DNA from: Candidatus Woesearchaeota archaeon
GTDB lineage: Archaea; Nanobdellota; Nanobdellia; Woesearchaeales; UBA525
Length of the DNA stretch: 11,919 bases
Reading direction: 5' to 3'
Assembly: GCA_018221245.1 (NCBI GenBank)
Contig: JAAOYH010000001.1
Coordinates: forward strand, 1-11,919
The notes beneath the pieces are model-generated. The model did not search any database and had not been told where the DNA came from. It was given only the letters and a program-made list of their open reading frames with translations. The translations under genes were made by a program, and so were the position numbers. Of this stretch, positions 1 to 6,305 are shown in pieces (the stretch's first letter is position 1; every line of letters begins with the position of its first letter).

Positions 1-14
1 GTGAGTCACGAGAA

Positions 15-30
15 GAACGGTATTTAAACC
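15..30 (-). promoter_or_regulatory. Possible TATA box for a gene beyond the window's left edge
   Basis: Just past the metG stop the minus strand reads GGTTTAAATACC. By the spacing seen elsewhere in this window (about 26 bases from box to start codon), it would drive a minus-strand gene beginning at or beyond base 1. No coding sequence of that gene is present, so this is inference from position only. Confidence 0.3.
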
Positions 31-42
31 TTGCGTCGAGAA

Positions 43-2100
43 CTACCTTAGCTTACCGTCGAGGACTTTCTTTGTATAAGCAACTATCTCTTCCCCATCG
101 ATGAGTGCCTTTCCGTTTTTTACCTCGAGCTTGTGCACTGCAAACTCATCTATGGTTATCTCTTCCTCAGAGCCATCTCCTAACAGGTATTCTCCTGGTT
201 TTGCGTTGGTGACTGCCACTTCCACAGCTTTCCCGTCGTCTGCCGCGAGTATCATTCCTTGGCTCTCTATACCTCTTAGTTTAGCAGGCTTGAGGTTGGT
301 CACCCATGCGCAGGTCTTGCCTTCTAGCTCATCCATAGAATAATGATCGACCAGCCCGGAGACTATTGTTCTCTTATGATCTCCGAAATCGACTGTCTCG
401 ATGTAGAGCTTGTCTGCCTCTGGGTGTTTCTCGACTTTTGTGATTTTTCCAGCGCGTAGTTGCAGAGGTTTGACTTCTACGGGTTTCGAGCTCTTCAGTT
501 GCTCCTTGATCTTGGCAAGTTTTTTGTCGTCGAGCTTCTCGAACAATGGCTCTGTTTTACCAATGGTATGGCTTCCTAATGGCTTACCTATGCTTTCCCA
601 AGTCTGAGGCTCTACTGCTAGCTGCTCGAAGATTCTCTTGCTTGTGTCTGGCAGGAACGGCTCTATCAAGATGGCCAGGTCCTTCACCAGGTTTGCGAGA
701 GATGATATTGCTATCTCGCACTTTTCAGGATCTTCTGTTCTGGTCTTCCATGGTTGGTTCTCTTGGAAGTACTGGTTGCCTTTCTGGCTGATAGTCATGA
801 TTGCCTTTAGCGCTTCTTTCTCGTTTGCCCATTCTAATAACTCTGTGACTTTCTTCACGTCTTCTGTGATGTCCAGTTCTGATTTCTTGTCTGGTATCTT
901 GTTATCATAGTACTTGCTGATGAAGACCAGGGTCCTGTTGACTAGGTTTCCGAGGTTCGCTAACAATTCTCCATTGAGCTTGTCCTGCAGGTCCTTCCAT
1001 GTGAATGTCGCATCTGATTTCTCTGGCCTGTTGATTAGCAGGTAGTACCTGAATGCGTCGGCAGGGATGCCTGTTTTCATGGCGTCGTCGCCAAATAACC
1101 CTGTTCCTCTGGATTTGGAGAACTTCCCGTCCTCGTGCTGCAGGTACTCTGTCGAGTTGATGTGGTGCAGCATCGTCCATTCTTCTTTTGTGCCTATGAG
1201 TGATGCGGGGAATAGTATCGTGTGGAACGGGATGTTGTCCTTTGCCATGAACTGGTATAGTTTCACGTCAGGGTCCTTCCACCAGGATTTCCAGTCGGTG
1301 TGCTGTCCCGTGATGCTTATGTACCCTATGGGCGCGTCGAACCAGACGTAGAATACCTTGTCTTTCTTTCCTGGGACTGGCACGCCCCACTTCAAGTCTC
1401 TCGTTATGGCTCTTGGCTCTAGTCCTTTTTTTAGCCAGGCCTCTGTTGTCGATAGCGCGTTCTGTGTCCATCTTCCTTTTGCAGAGGCCTCTTTCACCCA
1501 TTGCTCTAGCTCTGGCTGGAGCTTTTCTAGATCTAAAAATAGGTGTTCTGTCTTCTTCAGGATGGGCGTGGTGCCGCAGAACTTGCATTTGGGGTTTTTT
1601 AATTCGTGTGGATCTAATAATTTCCCGCAGGACTCGCACTGGTCTCCTCTGGCGTGTTCGTACCCGCAGTGTGGGCATGTGCCTTCTATGAACCTGTCTG
1701 CCAGGTATTTCTCCTCTTTGGAGCAGTATGTTTGCTCTACCTCTTTGGCCTGGATGTAGCCGTTCTTATCTAGTGTCTTGAAGATATCGTGTACTATCTC
1801 TGTGTGGTTCTCTGTAGATGTTCTTCCGAAGATGTCGAAGCTTATGCCAAACCAGTCGTAGACGTCCTTGTGGATCTTGTAGTATTTGTCGCAGATCTCT
1901 TGTGGCGTTACTCCTTCTTCTATTGCCTTGGCCTCTGTGGTTGTGCCGTGCTCGTCTGTTCCGCAGACGTAGAGTACTTCTTCTCCCTGGGATCTCTTGA
2001 ACCTGGCGAAGACGTCTGCTGATAGGACACAGCCTATGATGTTCCCCATGTGCGGCACGTTGTTCACATATGGGAGTGCGGACGTTATGAGTACTTTCAT
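43..2100 (-). CDS. metG: Methionyl-tRNA synthetase with fused C-terminal tRNA-binding domain
   Basis: Class I aminoacyl-tRNA synthetase (685 aa) that charges tRNA-Met in the cytoplasm. Seen in the sequence: the HIGH-type signature HMGN (residues 17-20) after SALPYVNNVP; three CxxC zinc pairs (C142/C145, C155/C158, C172/C175) in the connective region; KFSKS (326-330), the KMSKS loop; an alpha-helical anticodon-binding region to about 530; and a C-terminal EMAP/Trbp111-like OB-fold at about 546-645 (LQLRAGKI, HPEADKLY, LKPAKLRGIESQGMIL). A further tail of about 40 residues follows the OB-fold. In some archaea the tRNA-binding domain is a separate protein; here it is fused. The ATG start is supported by a TATA box about 25 bases upstream and a leaderless layout without a Shine-Dalgarno site. 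The neighbour upstream on the same strand is a small membrane protein with its own promoter. Identity is secure. Confidence 0.97.
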   Translation of the reverse strand: MKVLITSALPYVNNVPHMGNIIGCVLSADVFARFKRSQGEEVLYVCGTDEHGTTTEAKAIEEGVTPQEICDKYYKIHKDVYDWFGISFDIFGRTSTENHTEIVHDIFKTLDKNGYIQAKEVEQTYCSKEEKYLADRFIEGTCPHCGYEHARGDQCESCGKLLDPHELKNPKCKFCGTTPILKKTEHLFLDLEKLQPELEQWVKEASAKGRWTQNALSTTEAWLKKGLEPRAITRDLKWGVPVPGKKDKVFYVWFDAPIGYISITGQHTDWKSWWKDPDVKLYQFMAKDNIPFHTILFPASLIGTKEEWTMLHHINSTEYLQHEDGKFSKSRGTGLFGDDAMKTGIPADAFRYYLLINRPEKSDATFTWKDLQDKLNGELLANLGNLVNRTLVFISKYYDNKIPDKKSELDITEDVKKVTELLEWANEKEALKAIMTISQKGNQYFQENQPWKTRTEDPEKCEIAISSLANLVKDLAILIEPFLPDTSKRIFEQLAVEPQTWESIGKPLGSHTIGKTEPLFEKLDDKKLAKIKEQLKSSKPVEVKPLQLRAGKITKVEKHPEADKLYIETVDFGDHKRTIVSGLVDHYSMDELEGKTCAWVTNLKPAKLRGIESQGMILAADDGKAVEVAVTNAKPGEYLLGDGSEEEITIDEFAVHKLEVKNGKALIDGEEIVAYTKKVLDGKLR

Positions 2101-2120
2101 GATAAAAGCACTTCTAGACG

Positions 2121-2130
2121 GTATAAAAAG
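2121..2130 (-). promoter_or_regulatory. TATA box of metG
   Basis: CTTTTTATAC read on the minus strand, centred about 25 bases before the metG ATG. This spacing predicts transcription starting at or very near the start codon, as in leaderless archaeal mRNAs. No purine-rich Shine-Dalgarno site is visible between box and ATG. Confidence 0.6.
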
Positions 2131-2139
2131 GTTGTCTTA

Positions 2140-2397
2140 TCAGGACGTCATGGTCGCGAGAGCCAGCTTGAAGCCAAGGTAGACTGTGAATATCGAGCTC
2201 ACGACTAGTCCGGGCATGGCGATGTTAGGATGGTCATCAAAGGACAGAGCCTCTATGTAGAGCCATATCCCTATGCCTGAGAATGCGAACAGAAAAGCGG
2301 CATACAGCTGTGGTAGGTACAGGACGAAATCGGCTAGGAAAGCAGCTATCAGCATGATAAAATACCCTCCAAGAGTGTGTACATCGTCTTTCTCCAT
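2140..2397 (-). CDS. Small three-helix membrane protein, function unknown
   Basis: An 85-aa hydrophobic protein I do not recognise. Three membrane segments are visible: about 11-29 (GYFIMLIAAFLADFVLYLP), 31-50 and 61-82. A short acidic N-terminus (MEKDDV) precedes them, and the loop LSFDDHPN (51-58) lies between helices 2 and 3. The start is supported by a TATA box (CCTTTTATAAG, minus strand) about 28 bases upstream, giving a leaderless transcript. The gene ends just upstream of the metG promoter, so the two genes are in line but each has its own promoter. The clean promoter spacing and well-formed helices argue for a real gene; there is no evidence for a specific role. Confidence 0.75.
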   Translation of the reverse strand: MEKDDVHTLGGYFIMLIAAFLADFVLYLPQLYAAFLFAFSGIGIWLYIEALSFDDHPNIAMPGLVVSSIFTVYLGFKLALATMTS

Positions 2398-2419
2398 ACG
2401 TGACTATCAGAAATACCTA

Positions 2420-2430
2420 CTTATAAAAGG
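2420..2430 (-). promoter_or_regulatory. TATA box of the 85-aa membrane protein gene
   Basis: CCTTTTATAAG on the minus strand, centred 27-28 bases upstream of the ATG ending at base 2397. This is typical archaeal spacing for leaderless initiation. It lies directly behind the T-run that probably ends tRNA-Leu transcription. Confidence 0.6.
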
Positions 2431-2435
2431 AATAG

Positions 2436-2441
2436 AAAAAA
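2436..2441 (-). terminator. T-run terminator after tRNA-Leu
   Basis: Six consecutive T residues on the minus strand, about 20 bases beyond the tRNA-Leu 3' end. Archaeal RNA polymerase commonly terminates at T-tracts without a hairpin, so this probably ends the pre-tRNA transcript. Confidence 0.45.
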
Positions 2442-2460
2442 CAGAATGTGTGGTTATTGA

Positions 2461-2585
2461 TGCAGGGGGAGGGATTCGAACCCTCGAAGGCATGAGCCAC
2501 AGGATTGCTTACGGTCATTGCCCGAAGGCTCGGCACTTAAATCGTCTTAAGTCCTGCGCATTTGACCAGACTTTGCTACCCCTGC
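2461..2585 (-). tRNA. tRNA-Leu(UAA) with a 40-nt intron
   Basis: The minus strand folds as a class II tRNA. It has acceptor GCAGGGG/CCCCTGC with discriminator A, a D arm closed by GCA/TGC, anticodon stem CAGGA/TCCTG, loop CTTAAGA with anticodon TAA, a variable arm with GGC/GCC stem, and T arm GAGGG-TTCGAAT-CCCTC. CCA is not encoded. The 85-nt mature tRNA is split by an intron at the canonical position after G37 (bases 2506-2545). At the junctions a perfect four-base-pair helix CTTA/TAAG is flanked by three-base bulges AGA and CAA, which is the textbook bulge-helix-bulge cut by archaeal splicing endonuclease as AG^A and CA^A. A TATA box lies about 26 bases upstream. Long variable arm, anticodon and discriminator all agree with leucine. 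Confidence 0.95.
2506..2545 (-). other. tRNA-Leu intron (bulge-helix-bulge type)
   Basis: A 40-nt intron between tRNA positions 37 and 38. Its 3' end contains TAAG, which pairs with CTTA of the anticodon loop to form the central helix. The body contains a small GC-rich hairpin (TGCCGA ... GGGCA). It encodes no protein. Confidence 0.88.
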
Positions 2586-2605
2586 AATAGGGCGGAAGAA
2601 CTCTT

Positions 2606-2616
2606 GGTTAAATAAC
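2606..2616 (-). promoter_or_regulatory. TATA box of tRNA-Leu
   Basis: GTTATTTAACC on the minus strand, centred about 26 bases upstream of the tRNA 5' end. It touches the stop codon of the upstream 126-aa gene, so the tRNA promoter begins where that gene ends. Confidence 0.55.
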
Positions 2617-2996
2617 TAGCGACTATCGACCCAGTCTTGAAGCTCACAGAGTGAGTCGTGACGCTTCAGAAGAATATTATAACTCGTAACTGGCTTATCA
2701 TTAGGGTATTGGGCCTCTATCCAGATAACCCCTCTTTCTTCAGAGTATTCTATGCGGGTGATATGGTCTCGTAGGTGTGAAAACTTATCGGTGATATCGA
2801 CATGGAACCTGTCGGAGATATCGTCACAGATCTTGTTTTCTATGTATTTTCGGGCTTCTAGTCCGCTTGATGTGAGGTCGTTATGGAATTTCCCACGATC
2901 TATCTCAACAACAATCATAGGGTTCCTGATGGTGTTCAGAGCAACCTTAAGCTCCTCCAAGGATATCATCTCTAGTCCGGACGGTTTGTTAAGCAT
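2616..2996 (-). CDS. Hypothetical soluble protein, 126 aa
   Basis: I do not recognise this protein. It has no signal peptide or membrane segment. The composition is mixed and charged, with beta-strand-like stretches (PMIVVEI at 26-32, GVIWIEAQYP, YNILLKR) around a helical middle (ARKYIENKICDDISDRF) that looks like an alpha/beta fold. Two cysteines are far apart and no catalytic motif is evident. The start is supported by a TATA box (GGGTTTTATA, minus strand) 28 bases upstream, giving a leaderless transcript; a later Met at residue 10 is possible but does not fit the promoter spacing. It is divergent from hisS across a short, shared promoter region and its stop abuts the tRNA-Leu promoter. No function is assigned. 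Confidence 0.7.
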   Translation of the reverse strand: MLNKPSGLEMISLEELKVALNTIRNPMIVVEIDRGKFHNDLTSSGLEARKYIENKICDDISDRFHVDITDKFSHLRDHITRIEYSEERGVIWIEAQYPNDKPVTSYNILLKRHDSLCELQDWVDSR

Positions 2997-3020
2997 AGGG
3001 CAGAGAATCTGCTTCTCAGA

Positions 3021-3030
3021 TATAAAACCC
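3021..3030 (-). promoter_or_regulatory. TATA box of the 126-aa gene (divergent with hisS)
   Basis: GGGTTTTATA on the minus strand, 28 bases before the start codon that ends at base 2996. It sits only about 20 bases from the plus-strand hisS TATA box, so TBP/TFB binding at the two promoters may compete. Confidence 0.6.
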
Positions 3031-3040
3031 GCGTCGATGC

Positions 3041-3050
3041 CTATATAAAC
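3041..3050 (+). promoter_or_regulatory. TATA box of hisS
   Basis: CTATATAAAC on the plus strand, centred about 26 bases before the GTG start at base 3072. The spacing predicts a leaderless transcript beginning at the GTG, which supports that start over a later ATG. Confidence 0.65.
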
Positions 3051-3071
3051 CTGTACCAGAGTCGTGACGTC

Positions 3072-4325
3072 GTGGAGACACAGCCGCCGAGAGGCATGCG
3101 GGATGCAGGGCCAGAAGAGGCCATTTTCTCACAGCGTATCATAGGTATCATGAGAGAGCGGTTCGAGATTTTCGGCTTCTCTCCATTAGAGACGCCCATA
3201 GTCGAGCGTTGGGAAGTCCTATCTGCCAAGTACGCTGGCGGAGAGGATATCCTGAAAGAGGCGTTCAGGCTGAAGGATCAGGGAGACCGTGACTTGGGAT
3301 TGAGGTACGACCTTACGGTCCCGCTGGCCAGGTACGTGGCCTGCAATCCTAATATCAAGATGCCCTTCAAGAGGTACGCCATAGGCAGGGTATATCGTGA
3401 TGGTCCTATCAAGCTAGGACGCTACCGCGAGTTCATGCAGTGCGACTGCGATATAATCGGTGCAGACACTGCTGCTGCCGACGCGCAGTGCGTCCAATTG
3501 GCTCTTTCTGTATTTGACGCACTAAACATGAAGGTCAAGGTTGTGATTAACAACGTCGCGCTCCTGAAGCTCATGCTGCAGAAGGTAGGAATTCCAGAGG
3601 ACAAGCTCACAGACATCATGCTCTCTCTGGACAAGCTCAAGAAGATAGGCAAGGAGGGGGTCCAGAAGGAATTGAAGGACAAGGGTCTCAATCCGGATGC
3701 TATCGAGAACATCATAGAGGTCTCCGGCTCAGAGGACAGGATCCAAGCTATCAAGTCAAAGTATGGTGATTCTCCCGAATTAGAACGCGTCAGCAAGGTG
3801 CTAGAGCTGGCCAAGGACGCCAGGGTCGAGTTCGATCCCTCGTTATCAAGAGGCCTGTCTTACTACACAGGCATGGTCTTTGAGGCATTCCTAGTGGATA
3901 GCGAGATAACATCTTCAGTGGCCGGCGGTGGCAGGTACGACAGGATGATAGGTGGCTTCATAGGAAGACCTGACGACTATCCTGCCGTTGGGATTAGCTT
4001 CGGTCTCGCGCCTATAATGGATGCCTCCGAGAAAGAGGCACGCAGGACTGTGACTGATATTTTCATAATCCCTATCAAGACGCCCGTAGAGAGCAATGCT
4101 CTTGTCCAGGAGCTCCGCTCAGAGGGGATACGTGCGGATACTGACCTTTTAGAGCGTTCCATAAGCAAGAATCTTGATTATGCCAACGTGCAGGGCATGT
4201 CTTTTGTTGTCCTGCTTGGAGAGAACGAGCTCAAAGAAGGCAAGTACAAGCTCAAAGATATGGGCTCTGGAGATGAGAAGCTCTTGACAAAGACAGAACT
4301 AATAGATTTCCTGAAGGAGAGATAG
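3072..4325 (+). CDS. hisS: Histidyl-tRNA synthetase
   Basis: Class II aminoacyl-tRNA synthetase (417 aa) that charges tRNA-His. Seen in the sequence: N-terminal PPRGMRD, the family's entry motif; motif 2 around R106-C124 (RVYRDGP ... RYREFMQCD); the histidine-binding signature SRGLSYYTG at 259-267, corresponding to the HisRS-specific RGLDYYTG loop; GGGRYD at 285-290; motif 3 at about 304-316 (PAVGISFGLAPIM); and a C-terminal anticodon-binding alpha/beta domain from about 325 (TDIFIIPI). Length is normal for the family. The start is GTG, 26 bases after a strong TATA box, so the mRNA is probably leaderless. Its stop codon abuts the ATG of the next gene, with which it shares an operon. Identity is secure. 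Confidence 0.97.
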   Translation: METQPPRGMRDAGPEEAIFSQRIIGIMRERFEIFGFSPLETPIVERWEVLSAKYAGGEDILKEAFRLKDQGDRDLGLRYDLTVPLARYVACNPNIKMPFKRYAIGRVYRDGPIKLGRYREFMQCDCDIIGADTAAADAQCVQLALSVFDALNMKVKVVINNVALLKLMLQKVGIPEDKLTDIMLSLDKLKKIGKEGVQKELKDKGLNPDAIENIIEVSGSEDRIQAIKSKYGDSPELERVSKVLELAKDARVEFDPSLSRGLSYYTGMVFEAFLVDSEITSSVAGGGRYDRMIGGFIGRPDDYPAVGISFGLAPIMDASEKEARRTVTDIFIIPIKTPVESNALVQELRSEGIRADTDLLERSISKNLDYANVQGMSFVVLLGENELKEGKYKLKDMGSGDEKLLTKTELIDFLKER

Positions 4326-4805
4326 ATGGGATTTGTAGATTTAATAGAGGGTATCCGTGACTCGTGGACTGTTGATGTTCTCGTGTCTGTCTTCGCTTTC
4401 CTGTTCGGCCTCATAGGCATGCTCCTGGTGATATTCGGGGTACTGTTCATACTGAAAAGGGTGTTTAAGGGAGATAAAGATATCTCGCGTGCTTACCGGG
4501 CGACAATATACTTGCTGACGATGGCGACAGCGATAGTGCTATTTATGGGCGGCATCCTGGGAATAGTTATCCCTGCCATCCCTGGTTTTTTGCTCTTGAT
4601 ATTCTCGCTTCTTCTCTTCAGGCGTTACCATAAGAGCCACTGGGTCGATAGCCAGATACAGTACATAAGGATAAAGCTCCAGCTGAAGAAGGAGGTTAAG
4701 GAGGTCCAGAAGGGCATGCATCGTGGTAGGGAACAGGTGAAGGAGCGCTTCAAGAAAACTAAAATGGGAAAAGCTTTAAGAAGGCCTGGGAAGGGCCGTA
4801 AATGA
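4326..4805 (+). CDS. Polytopic membrane protein with basic C-terminal tail
   Basis: A 159-aa membrane protein. Segments are at about 17-43 (one long or two short helices), 61-76 and 77-98. The last contains GILGIVIPAIPG (76-87), which resembles the glycine/proline signature of small membrane families such as DUF454 or PGPGW; this is resemblance by eye, not a family assignment. The C-terminal 60 residues are strongly basic and helix-prone (KKEVKEVQKG, ERFKKTKMGKALRR, RPGKGRK), suggesting contact with nucleic acid or acidic lipid headgroups at the cytoplasmic face. The ATG follows the hisS stop codon directly and is preceded by AGGAG (4315-4319) six bases upstream, so it is translated as an internal operon gene. 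Its end overlaps the ribosome binding site of the thioredoxin gene. Confidence 0.8.
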   Translation: MGFVDLIEGIRDSWTVDVLVSVFAFLFGLIGMLLVIFGVLFILKRVFKGDKDISRAYRATIYLLTMATAIVLFMGGILGIVIPAIPGFLLLIFSLLLFRRYHKSHWVDSQIQYIRIKLQLKKEVKEVQKGMHRGREQVKERFKKTKMGKALRRPGKGRK

Positions 4806-4810
4806 GGTGA
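4804..4810 (+). promoter_or_regulatory. Shine-Dalgarno site that sets the thioredoxin start
   Basis: GAGGTGA, complementary to the 3' end of archaeal 16S rRNA, lies five bases before the ATG at 4816. It overlaps the in-frame GTG at 4807, which therefore is part of the ribosome binding site and not the start codon. Confidence 0.75.
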
Positions 4811-4815
4811 TTATC

Positions 4816-5124
4816 ATGCAAGAATTAACTCCAGAATCATTCGAATCAACTCTCAAAGAAGGCAAGTCAGTGGTAGATTTTTGGGCACCTTGGTGCGGCC
4901 CGTGCAGGATGTTTGCGCCGATCTTCGAAGAGGTCTCCAAAGAGATTACTGATGTGACTTTCGCGAAGGTCAACACTCAGGATCATCAAGAGCTAGCTCA
5001 GATGGCTAACGTGATGAGCATTCCCACAATCATATTCATGAAAGATGGTAAAGAAGTTACAAGACTTGTTGGCGCACTACCTAAGGATGCATTTACTGCA
5101 AAAGTCAAAGAGATCTTCCAGTAG
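4816..5124 (+). CDS. trxA: Thioredoxin
   Basis: A 102-aa single-domain thioredoxin that reduces protein disulfides in the cytoplasm using a thioredoxin reductase not seen here. Seen: the active site WAPWCGPC with redox cysteines C27 and C30, the buried aspartate in VVDFW (D21), the cis-proline loop MSIPTIIFMKDGKEV, and the conserved GALPKDAF near the C-terminus (canonical thioredoxins have GA.(P/S)K). Length matches classical thioredoxins and there is no signal peptide. The start at ATG 4816 is chosen because a strong GAGGTGA site sits five bases upstream; the in-frame GTG at 4807 lies inside that site. It is the third gene of the hisS operon and overlaps the preceding gene's stop by its ribosome binding site. 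Confidence 0.95.
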   Translation: MQELTPESFESTLKEGKSVVDFWAPWCGPCRMFAPIFEEVSKEITDVTFAKVNTQDHQELAQMANVMSIPTIIFMKDGKEVTRLVGALPKDAFTAKVKEIFQ

Positions 5125-5130
5125 CTAGTG

Positions 5131-5140
5131 TTTTTTATAG
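5131..5140 (+). promoter_or_regulatory. TATA box of the 109-aa gene
   Basis: TTTTTTATAG just after the thioredoxin stop, centred about 26 bases before the ATG at 5162. The T-run within it could also serve to terminate the hisS operon transcript. Confidence 0.6.
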
Positions 5141-5161
5141 TTCAGTCCACTCCTAATTTCT

Positions 5162-5491
5162 ATGGTAGAACTAGAAAAGATAATCTACTTGAGTTGGGAA
5201 GAGTCAGAGCGCGGTTGGGGTGTAAGGCCTGATGGCTGCTCTCTTCACCTGACTGCAGAGGACGCAGAGAAGTACGTGGACAATTACCGGGATGGAATGC
5301 CTCGCGAGGCGCCCCGAGAGTACATGTGCCCCTCAGGAAACCCTATAGTTGCAGGTGCTGCGCCTGACCTTTACAAGAGGGTTAAGGAGTCCAAGTACGG
5401 GATAAGGCTATTCTCAGGTGAAGAAGGAAGAGCTATGAATTCCAAGGAGCTTGAGTTAGGGCCTGAAAGAACCGGATGGATGCCTATCTAA
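5162..5491 (+). CDS. Hypothetical soluble protein, 109 aa
   Basis: A small soluble protein of unknown function. It has a striking N-terminal block (YLSWEESERGWGVRPDGCSL, residues 9-28), then LTAEDAEKYVDNY, and a Pro-rich middle (MPREAPREY, CPSGNPIVAG). It ends in KRVKESKYGIRLFSGEE and GPERTGWMPI. The wealth of Trp, Gly, Pro and Tyr in fixed-looking motifs gives the impression of a conserved single-domain family, but I cannot name it. There is no signal peptide or membrane segment. It is expressed from its own TATA box as a leaderless mRNA. Its neighbours are thioredoxin upstream and lgt downstream, each separately promoted, so the context does not tell its role. Confidence 0.8.
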   Translation: MVELEKIIYLSWEESERGWGVRPDGCSLHLTAEDAEKYVDNYRDGMPREAPREYMCPSGNPIVAGAAPDLYKRVKESKYGIRLFSGEEGRAMNSKELELGPERTGWMPI

Positions 5492-5494
5492 ACT

Positions 5495-5502
5495 CATAAA
5501 TA
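5495..5502 (+). promoter_or_regulatory. TATA box of lgt
   Basis: CATAAATA, centred about 25 bases before the lgt ATG at 5524, with no Shine-Dalgarno site between. This is the same leaderless arrangement as at the neighbouring genes. Confidence 0.5.
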
Positions 5503-5523
5503 GGGGCTAAGATTCAATCATCT

Positions 5524-6282
5524 ATGATAACATGGGATCTCTCGCCAGTATTCGTCAGATTAGGTATTATAGAGCTGCGCTGGTATGGTCTAGTATATGC
5601 TTTAGGATTTCTCTTGGCATACTTCATCCTGAAGAGGCTCGCATCTGAAGAAAAGCTAGGCTGGTTCAACAAGAAAGATTCCGAAGACCTGATTTTCTGG
5701 CTGATTACAGGTAGCATCCTTGGTGCTCGGCTATTGTATGTGCTCGTATACAACCCTCTTTTCTATCTCGCTAATCCTTTAGCTATATTCATGGTTTGGG
5801 AGGGAGGCCTAAGCATACATGGCGGTCTCCTAGGAGCGGTTATAGCTGTGATGATATACGCTAGACGCAAGTCGATTCCTTTCTTCCAGATATCTGACGT
5901 GCTAGTGCTGCCCTTGGCGTTGGTCATAGTTTTTGGCAGGGTCGCGAACTACATGAATGGCGAGCTATGGGGGACCCTGACATCAGCATCCTGGTGCGTA
6001 GATTTTGGTGATGGTTGCCGGCACCCGAGTCAGTTATACGAGGCAGCCTACAGCCTCGCACTCTTTGTTATCCTGTTAGTTATGAGGGAAACCAAGAAGC
6101 TCAAGGAAGGTACTCTTACGTGGATTTTCTTCCTCCTTTATGGTTTTTTCAGGTTCTTTGTGACTTTCTTTAGGGCCCTAGACCCTACGGACCCGGGCAT
6201 CCTGGGGTTGGCTCTGGGACAATGGCTTAGCCTAGCCCTGATAGCTGCTGCTGGCTATGCTCTCCTTCGCGAAAGGTTTTAA
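5524..6282 (+). CDS. lgt: Prolipoprotein diacylglyceryl transferase (Lgt), bacterial type
   Basis: A 252-aa integral membrane enzyme with about seven helices. Known family role: transfers a diacylglyceryl group from phosphatidylglycerol to the lipobox cysteine of prolipoproteins at the outer face of the cytoplasmic membrane. Seen in the sequence: RWYGLVYALGF with Y21 (E. coli Y26); EGGLSIHGGLLG with H99 (H103); the Lgt signature GRVANYMNGELWG (138-150) carrying R139, N142, E147 and G150 (R143, N146, E151, G154); HPSQLYEA (167-174); YGFFRFFVTFFR with R210 (R239); and LGQWLSL (231-237). The one clear departure is T214, where E. coli has E243. Bacterial-type Lgt is not usual in Archaea, so transfer from bacteria is likely. 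A candidate substrate, an LSGC lipoprotein, is encoded at 10134-10808. The tpiA promoter lies in the end of this gene. Confidence 0.95.
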   Translation: MITWDLSPVFVRLGIIELRWYGLVYALGFLLAYFILKRLASEEKLGWFNKKDSEDLIFWLITGSILGARLLYVLVYNPLFYLANPLAIFMVWEGGLSIHGGLLGAVIAVMIYARRKSIPFFQISDVLVLPLALVIVFGRVANYMNGELWGTLTSASWCVDFGDGCRHPSQLYEAAYSLALFVILLVMRETKKLKEGTLTWIFFLLYGFFRFFVTFFRALDPTDPGILGLALGQWLSLALIAAAGYALLRERF

Positions 6283-6300
6283 TACGCACTCTGCGGTGAG
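6277..6300 (+). promoter_or_regulatory. TATA box and Shine-Dalgarno site of tpiA
   Basis: TTTTAATAC (6277-6285) overlaps the lgt stop and is about 25 bases before the tpiA ATG. GGTGAG (6295-6300) lies five bases before the ATG. Having both suggests that tpiA can be made from its own promoter and from lgt read-through. Confidence 0.5.
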
Positions 6301-6305
6301 CCATC

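Noticed and set aside
1268..1759. Several open frames of 90-136 aa on both strands inside metG
   Set aside because: All lie within the MetRS coding region in other frames, have unbalanced composition and lack promoters.
2273..2590. Plus-strand 105-aa frame spanning the 85-aa gene and the tRNA-Leu gene
   Set aside because: It reads across a tRNA gene and a promoter on the opposite strand, so it cannot be a plausible protein gene.
3422..3814. Minus-strand 130-aa frame opposite hisS
   Set aside because: Antisense shadow of a strongly supported gene; Ser/Leu-rich and without any motif.
4807..4815. GTG start for thioredoxin at 4807
   Set aside because: That GTG is part of the GAGGTGA Shine-Dalgarno site for the ATG at 4816.
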